The position numbers and the translations under genes are program-made. A model generated the notes under the pieces. It was not told where the DNA came from and ran no database searches. It was given only the letters and a program-made list of their open reading frames with translations. DNA of 12,292 nucleotides, taken from JBQTJJ01 sp052387235 (GTDB taxonomy: Bacteria > Actinomycetota > Acidimicrobiia > Acidimicrobiales > GCA-2861595). Location of the stretch: the NCBI GenBank assembly GCA_052387235.1, contig JBQTJJ010000128.1, positions 1 through 12,292 on the forward strand. The letters run 5' to 3'. This document shows, piece after piece, positions 9,266 to 12,292 of this stretch. Each line of letters begins with the position of its first letter. The stretch's first letter is position 1.

Positions 9266-11524
9266 GTAGACGGTGACGGTGGTGCCGAGGTTGGTGCGGG
9301 TGCCGGTCTGCGCCGTCTGCTTCCACACCCGGCCGGCCCGGGCGCCGGCGCCCGCGCTCCTGGGCTCGGCCTGCACCACCACCTTGGCCACCAGTCCGGC
9401 GGCCTGGATGCGCTGGCGGGCCTCCTCCGTGCCCCGGTCGAGCACGTCCGGCACGCTGGCGGTGGAGGGCCCGGTGCTCACCTGCACCACCACCGTGGAC
9501 GCCGCCGGCGCCAGCAGCCCGGCGTCGGGGGACTCGGCCACCACGTAGCCAGGGGGGTACTCGTCGCTCGGGACCGGCTCCCGCACGGCCAGGAAGCCGT
9601 CGAGGGCGAGCACCCGCTCCGCCTCCTCCACCGGCATGCCCTTGACCATGGTGACCATGCGCAGCACCTGCGTGTCGCCGCCGGTCGCCTCCGGCGCCGG
9701 GGGCGGGGCGAACTCGCCCACCGGCACGTCGGCCAGCGCCGCGGCCATGTAGAGCTGCCAGATCTGGGCCGGCCACGACCCGCCGGTGACGAGGGTGCGG
9801 GTGGCGGGCGGAACCATCGAATGCTGCCCCTTGGCGAAGCCCACCCACACCGCCGTGGCCAGCTCCGGCGTGTACCCCACGAACCAGGCGTCCCGCCACT
9901 CCTGCCCGGTCCCGGTCTTGCCCGCCACCGGTCGCCCGATCCTGGCCGCCACCCCCGTGCCCCGCTCCACCACCTGGCGCAGGACGTCGGTCTCGATGTC
10001 GGCCGTGTCCCGCTCCATGACCCGCTTCTGGCTGTGCTGGTGCTCGTAGACGACCCGCCCGTCCCTCCCGACCACCTTGGTGACGAACACGGGCGGCACG
10101 GCCAGGCCCCGGTTGGCCAGGGTGGCGTAGGCGCCGGCCATGTCCAGCGGCGTGACGTCGTTGGTGCCGAGCACGGCCGACGGGTACGGCACCAGGGGCG
10201 AGGTGATCCCCATGCGGGACGCCATCGCCACCGCCTCGGCCGGCCCCACGTCGAGGATGAGCTGGGCGTAGACCGTGTTGACGGAACGGATGGTGGCGTC
10301 GATCAGGGTCATGCGCCCGCCCCCCTGGCCCTCGTAGTTCGACACCGTCCAGGGCTTCTGCGGAAGCGGGATGGTGAGCGTCCCGGGCGCGTCGTAGAAC
10401 TTGGTGACGGGCACCTTCTGCTCCAGGGCGGCGGCCAGCACGAAGGGCTTGAAGGAGGAGCCGGCCGGCCGCCGGCCCTGGGTGGCCAGGTCGAACTTGG
10501 CGTCGGACGCGGCGCCGAAGAAGTCCCGCCCGCCCACCAGGGCCCGCACGAAGCCGGTCCCCGGCTCGAGCGACACCACCGCCGCGCCCGGGTCGGACTC
10601 CGGCACCGACAGCACCTTGGCCACCGCCTCCTCGGCCTGGGCCTGGCGCTCCAGGTCAACGGTGGTGTGGATGCGCAGCCCGCCCCCGAACAGCAGGTCG
10701 CGCCTGGCCGCGGCCGTGGCCCCGAACCGTGGGTCGTCGAGGACGAACTGCTTCACCCGCTCCACGAAGTGGGGGGCGGCGTAGCGTTCGGCCTCCGGCG
10801 TGGCCTGCACCAGGGGCTCGGCCGACGCCGCGGCGGCAGCGTCGGCTCTCGCCCAGCCCAGGTCCACCATCTTGTCGAGCACGGTGCGGCGCCGGGCAGT
10901 GGCCAGGTCGGGATGCCGGTACGGGTCGGAGCGGTTGGGGGACCGGATCAGCCCGGCCAGCAGGGCGGCCTGGCCCAGGGACAGTCGATCCACCCCGGTC
11001 CCGAAGTACTCCTGGGAGGCGGCCTCGACGCCGTAGGCCCCGTTGCCGAAGTAGATCGTGTTCAGGTACAGCTCGAGGATCCGCTCCTTGGTGAACCGGC
11101 GCTCCAGCTGGTAGGCGAGGGCCGCCTCCTGGAGCTTGCGCCGCAGGGTCCGGTCCGGGCCCACCAGCTCGTTCTTCACGTACTGCTGGGTGATGGTGGA
11201 CCCACCCTCGACCACCTCGCCCTCGCTGGCGTTGGCGTAGACGGCCCGCAGCACCGACTTCGGGTCCACGCCCTTGTGGTCCCAGAAGCGCTCGTCCTCG
11301 ATGGCCACCACCGCGTCGATGAGGGACCGGGGCATCCGGGCCAGGGCCACCGTCTCCCGGTTCTCCTCCCCGTGCAGGGCCGTGATCACCGTGCCGTCGG
11401 ACGCGAGGATCTTCGACGACTGGGCCAGCGGCGCCGGCGTGGTGCGTTCCAGGGGCGGCGTCTGCCACGAGCAGGCCCCGGCCGACAGGGTCAGGACGCT
11501 GAGGAGTAGGGTGGCCCGGCGCAC
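9251..11524 (-). CDS. Class A penicillin-binding protein with PASTA repeats, probable lipoprotein
   Basis: This bifunctional enzyme polymerises glycan strands from lipid II and cross-links their peptides on the outer face of the membrane. The 757 residues contain: a signal-like N-terminus (MRRATLLLSVLTLSAGAC) with a lipobox-like SAGAC and C18; a GT51 glycosyltransferase domain (about 40-220) with catalytic E76 in EDERFWDHKG and GGSTITQQYVKN near 107-118; a transpeptidase domain (about 280-585) with SxxK at S356-K359, SVN at 414-416 and KTG at 536-538; and two C-terminal PASTA-like repeats (about 620-683 and 690-755), which in relatives bind muropeptides or beta-lactams. Most class A PBPs have an uncleaved membrane helix with a cytoplasmic tail, so the lipobox is unusual. 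The GTG at 11524 is the first possible start in frame; its ribosome site is weak (GAGGGA, 13 nt upstream). It runs divergently from the rRNA operon. Confidence 0.93.
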   Translation of the reverse strand: MRRATLLLSVLTLSAGACSWQTPPLERTTPAPLAQSSKILASDGTVITALHGEENRETVALARMPRSLIDAVVAIEDERFWDHKGVDPKSVLRAVYANASEGEVVEGGSTITQQYVKNELVGPDRTLRRKLQEAALAYQLERRFTKERILELYLNTIYFGNGAYGVEAASQEYFGTGVDRLSLGQAALLAGLIRSPNRSDPYRHPDLATARRRTVLDKMVDLGWARADAAAAASAEPLVQATPEAERYAAPHFVERVKQFVLDDPRFGATAAARRDLLFGGGLRIHTTVDLERQAQAEEAVAKVLSVPESDPGAAVVSLEPGTGFVRALVGGRDFFGAASDAKFDLATQGRRPAGSSFKPFVLAAALEQKVPVTKFYDAPGTLTIPLPQKPWTVSNYEGQGGGRMTLIDATIRSVNTVYAQLILDVGPAEAVAMASRMGITSPLVPYPSAVLGTNDVTPLDMAGAYATLANRGLAVPPVFVTKVVGRDGRVVYEHQHSQKRVMERDTADIETDVLRQVVERGTGVAARIGRPVAGKTGTGQEWRDAWFVGYTPELATAVWVGFAKGQHSMVPPATRTLVTGGSWPAQIWQLYMAAALADVPVGEFAPPPAPEATGGDTQVLRMVTMVKGMPVEEAERVLALDGFLAVREPVPSDEYPPGYVVAESPDAGLLAPAASTVVVQVSTGPSTASVPDVLDRGTEEARQRIQAAGLVAKVVVQAEPRSAGAGARAGRVWKQTAQTGTRTNLGTTVTVYVNPG

Positions 11525-11544
11525 GGTGATCTCATTGTCCCTCG

Positions 11545-11561
11545 GGGAGCCACGTGCTCCC
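11545..11561. repeat. Inverted repeat with G-box centre upstream of the PBP gene
   Basis: GGGAGC-CACGT-GCTCCC has perfect 6-bp arms and contains the palindrome CACGTG at 11551-11556. It lies 21-37 bp upstream of the PBP GTG and about 40 bp upstream of the rRNA -35 element, in the divergent intergenic region. It could be an operator for either gene or an RNA hairpin in the PBP 5' leader. I cannot tell which protein, if any, binds it. Confidence 0.5.
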
Positions 11562-11602
11562 GGGACCAGGATCGGCAGTTCCGGCGCCCGAGTCGAGGGA
11601 GT

Positions 11603-11630
11603 TTGACACCCCCCCGGACGGTGCTACAGT
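11603..11630 (+). promoter_or_regulatory. rRNA operon promoter (extended -10)
   Basis: TTGACA at 11603-11608 is a perfect -35 and TACAGT at 11625-11630 a good -10, with a 16-bp spacer. TG at 11622-11623 makes it an extended -10. Transcription should start near 11637, about 320 nt before the 16S 5' end, a normal leader length. No AT-rich UP element is visible upstream. I found no second promoter of similar quality before 16S. Confidence 0.82.
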
Positions 11631-11744
11631 GAACAGCCGCCCCGGATGCCGTTCACGGCCCCCGGAGCGGGCAGCAGGATCGAGTGCCGAGGTAGTACGC
11701 CGGATCCCGGCGTGGCCCCCGGCCCAGCGGAACCCCCGCACCTC

Positions 11745-11762
11745 CGCCGCCTCCGGGCGGCG
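11745..11762 (+). other. Leader hairpin, 7-bp stem with TCCG loop
   Basis: CGCCGCC at 11745-11751 pairs with GGCGGCG at 11756-11762. It lies upstream of boxA, where a boxB-like hairpin is found in some rrn leaders; that assignment is only positional. Confidence 0.5.
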
Positions 11763-11778
11763 CGTGCGGCCCGCAGCG

Positions 11779-11792
11779 TGCTCCTTGAAAAC
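11779..11792 (+). promoter_or_regulatory. boxA-like antitermination element
   Basis: TGCTCCTTGAAAAC resembles the rRNA boxA bound by NusB/NusE (E. coli TGCTCTTTAACA; Gram-positive forms TGTTCTTTGAAAAC). It sits about 140 nt into the leader and about 165 nt before 16S, the expected place for a signal that prevents Rho termination of untranslated rRNA. Confidence 0.65.
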
Positions 11793-11822
11793 GGAACAGA
11801 GGAAAGCCAAAAGCCAGTGCGG

Positions 11823-11842
11823 GCGATCACGCGAGTGATCGC
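11823..11842 (+). other. Leader hairpin with GNRA tetraloop
   Basis: GCGATCAC and GTGATCGC form a perfect 8-bp stem closed by the loop GCGA, a stable GNRA tetraloop. It follows boxA by 30 nt. Confidence 0.65.
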
Positions 11843-11851
11843 AAAGTCAAT

Positions 11852-11885
11852 GCACTGAAGAACGGACAACGTCCGTTCTGAGTGC
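11852..11885 (+). other. Long leader hairpin
   Basis: AGAACGGAC (11859-11867) and GTCCGTTCT (11871-11879) form a perfect 9-bp stem with loop AAC. Outer arms GCACT (11852-11856) and AGTGC (11881-11885) add five pairs beyond a small internal loop. Confidence 0.65.
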
Positions 11886-11886
11886 C

Positions 11887-11922
11887 AGTCGGCCGACGGG
11901 GTAGTGACCCCCGAGGCCGGCT
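11887..11922 (+). other. Leader hairpin with internal loop
   Basis: AGTCGGCC (11887-11894) can pair with GGCCGGCT (11915-11922), including one G-U pair. Inside it GGGGT (11898-11902) pairs with ACCCC (11907-11911) around an AGTG loop. Its last two bases overlap the strand that could instead pair with 16S (11921-11926). Confidence 0.55.
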
Positions 11923-11926
11923 CTCC

Positions 11927-11958
11927 AGATCGAAGGAGGGTTCGCCCTCCTCAGATCT
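11927..11958 (+). other. Hairpin at the 16S 5' boundary
   Basis: AGGAGGG (11934-11940) pairs with CCCTCCT (11945-11951) around a TTCG loop. Beyond a GA/CA mismatch, AGATC (11927-11931) pairs with GATCT (11954-11958). The stem ends at the predicted first base of 16S and could extend further by CTCTCC (11921-11926) with GGAGAG (11963-11968), which lies inside the 16S sequence. Confidence 0.65.
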
Positions 11959-12292
11959 CGATGGAGAGTTTGATCCTGGCTCAGGACGAACGCTGGCGGC
12001 GTGCTTAACACATGCAAGTCGAGCGGGGTCCATCCAGTAGCAATACTGGTGAAGACCTAGCGGCGAACGGGTGAGTAACACGTGAGCAACCTGCCCCGAA
12101 GTCTGGGATAACACCGGGAAACCGGTGCTAATACCGGATGCCCTCACCGGATCACATGGTCTGATGAGGAAAGATTCATCGCTTCGGGAGGGGCTCGCGG
12201 CCTATCAGCTTGTTGGTGGGGTAACGGCCCACCAAGGCGTCGACGGGTAGCTGGTCTGAGAGGACGACCAGCCACACTGGGACTGAGACACG
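11958..12292 (+). rRNA. rrs: 16S ribosomal RNA, 5' part, cut by the window end
   Basis: The universal 5' sequence AGAGTTTGATCCTGGCTCAG begins at 11965, equal to E. coli position 8, so the mature 5' end is near 11958. Further conserved blocks follow: GACGAACGCTGGCGGCGTGC, ACATGCAAGTCGAGCGG, GCGAACGGGTGAGTAACACG, and ACTGGGACTGAGACACG at the window end (about E. coli 327). The V1 loop is a clean hairpin, CCAGTA-GCAA-TACTGG at 12034-12049. The GAGCAACCTGCCCCGAAG segment fits high-GC actinobacteria and, from memory, Acidimicrobiia. No insertion or break is seen; the remaining ~1.2 kb lies outside the window. Confidence 0.97.

Larger units (their letters stand above)
11637..11957 (+). ncRNA. Pre-16S rRNA leader
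   Basis: This stretch between the predicted transcription start and the 16S 5' end has no credible protein gene. It contains a GC-rich 5' part with a hairpin at 11745-11762 (7-bp stem, TCCG loop), a small stem at 11765-11775 (TGCG/CGCA), a boxA-like element at 11779-11792, and then an almost continuous series of hairpins up to 16S. Such leaders carry antitermination signals and one strand of the RNase III processing stalk; the partner strand would lie downstream of 16S, outside the window. The start and end are approximate. Confidence 0.7.

Noticed and set aside
9821..11509. A 562-codon open frame on the plus strand opposite the PBP gene
   Set aside because: It is Gly/His/Arg-rich with no recognisable domain. 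It mirrors a clearly real gene with intact catalytic motifs, and long antisense frames are expected at this GC content.
11554..11838. Short open frames in both directions across the rRNA leader
   Set aside because: They cross the rRNA promoter, boxA and hairpins, have no ribosome sites, and match no family I recognise.

Overview
The window is a high-GC chromosomal segment, most likely from an actinobacterium. The GC-rich codons, GTG starts, short overlaps between genes and the gene order argC-J-B-D-F-R-G-H all fit that phylum. The first ~335 nt of a 16S rRNA gene (from ~11958 to the window end) read as actinobacterial and, from memory, resemble Acidimicrobiia; that class-level call is an inference not tested here. 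Nothing suggests plasmid, phage or transposon DNA.

Layout. Positions 51-485 encode a small stand-alone two-CBS-domain protein. Positions 538-8668 hold the enzymes that make arginine from glutamate in the acetyl-cycling route: ArgC, ArgJ, ArgB, ArgD, ArgF, ArgG and ArgH, plus the repressor ArgR between argF and argG. There is no separate argA here. ArgJ recycles the acetyl group from acetylornithine and may also make the first acetylglutamate. Six of the seven junctions inside the cluster are the same 4-bp GTGA overlap. The exception is argR/argG, which has a 19-bp gap and a clear Shine-Dalgarno sequence. Upstream of argC there is a near-perfect GCAT-N4-ATGC inverted repeat that looks like an ArgR operator, and a -10-like TATGAT placed so that transcription would start at or very near the argC ATG (a leaderless message). 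ArgR would therefore repress the operon that encodes it.

Positions 8656-9264 encode a methylpurine-DNA glycosylase whose start overlaps the end of argH. It converges with a 757-residue class A penicillin-binding protein on the minus strand (11524-9251). The two genes overlap by 14 bp inside a perfect 16-bp palindrome, so both proteins end in the same residues, VNPG. The penicillin-binding protein has a lipoprotein-type N-terminus, a glycosyltransferase domain, a transpeptidase domain and two C-terminal PASTA-like repeats.

The gene-free stretch 11525-11957 separates the penicillin-binding protein gene from the rRNA operon, which are transcribed divergently. It holds a G-box-like inverted repeat, a strong extended -10 rRNA promoter, a boxA-like antitermination element and several consecutive hairpins in the pre-16S leader. 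The last hairpin can extend to pair with the 5' end of 16S rRNA.

I see no undescribed multi-gene system. The window is mainly housekeeping DNA. The points most worth checking are the leaderless, ArgR-overlapped argC promoter, the chain of GTGA junctions, the shared-palindrome gene ends, the lipoprotein-like PBP and the leader-16S pairing.
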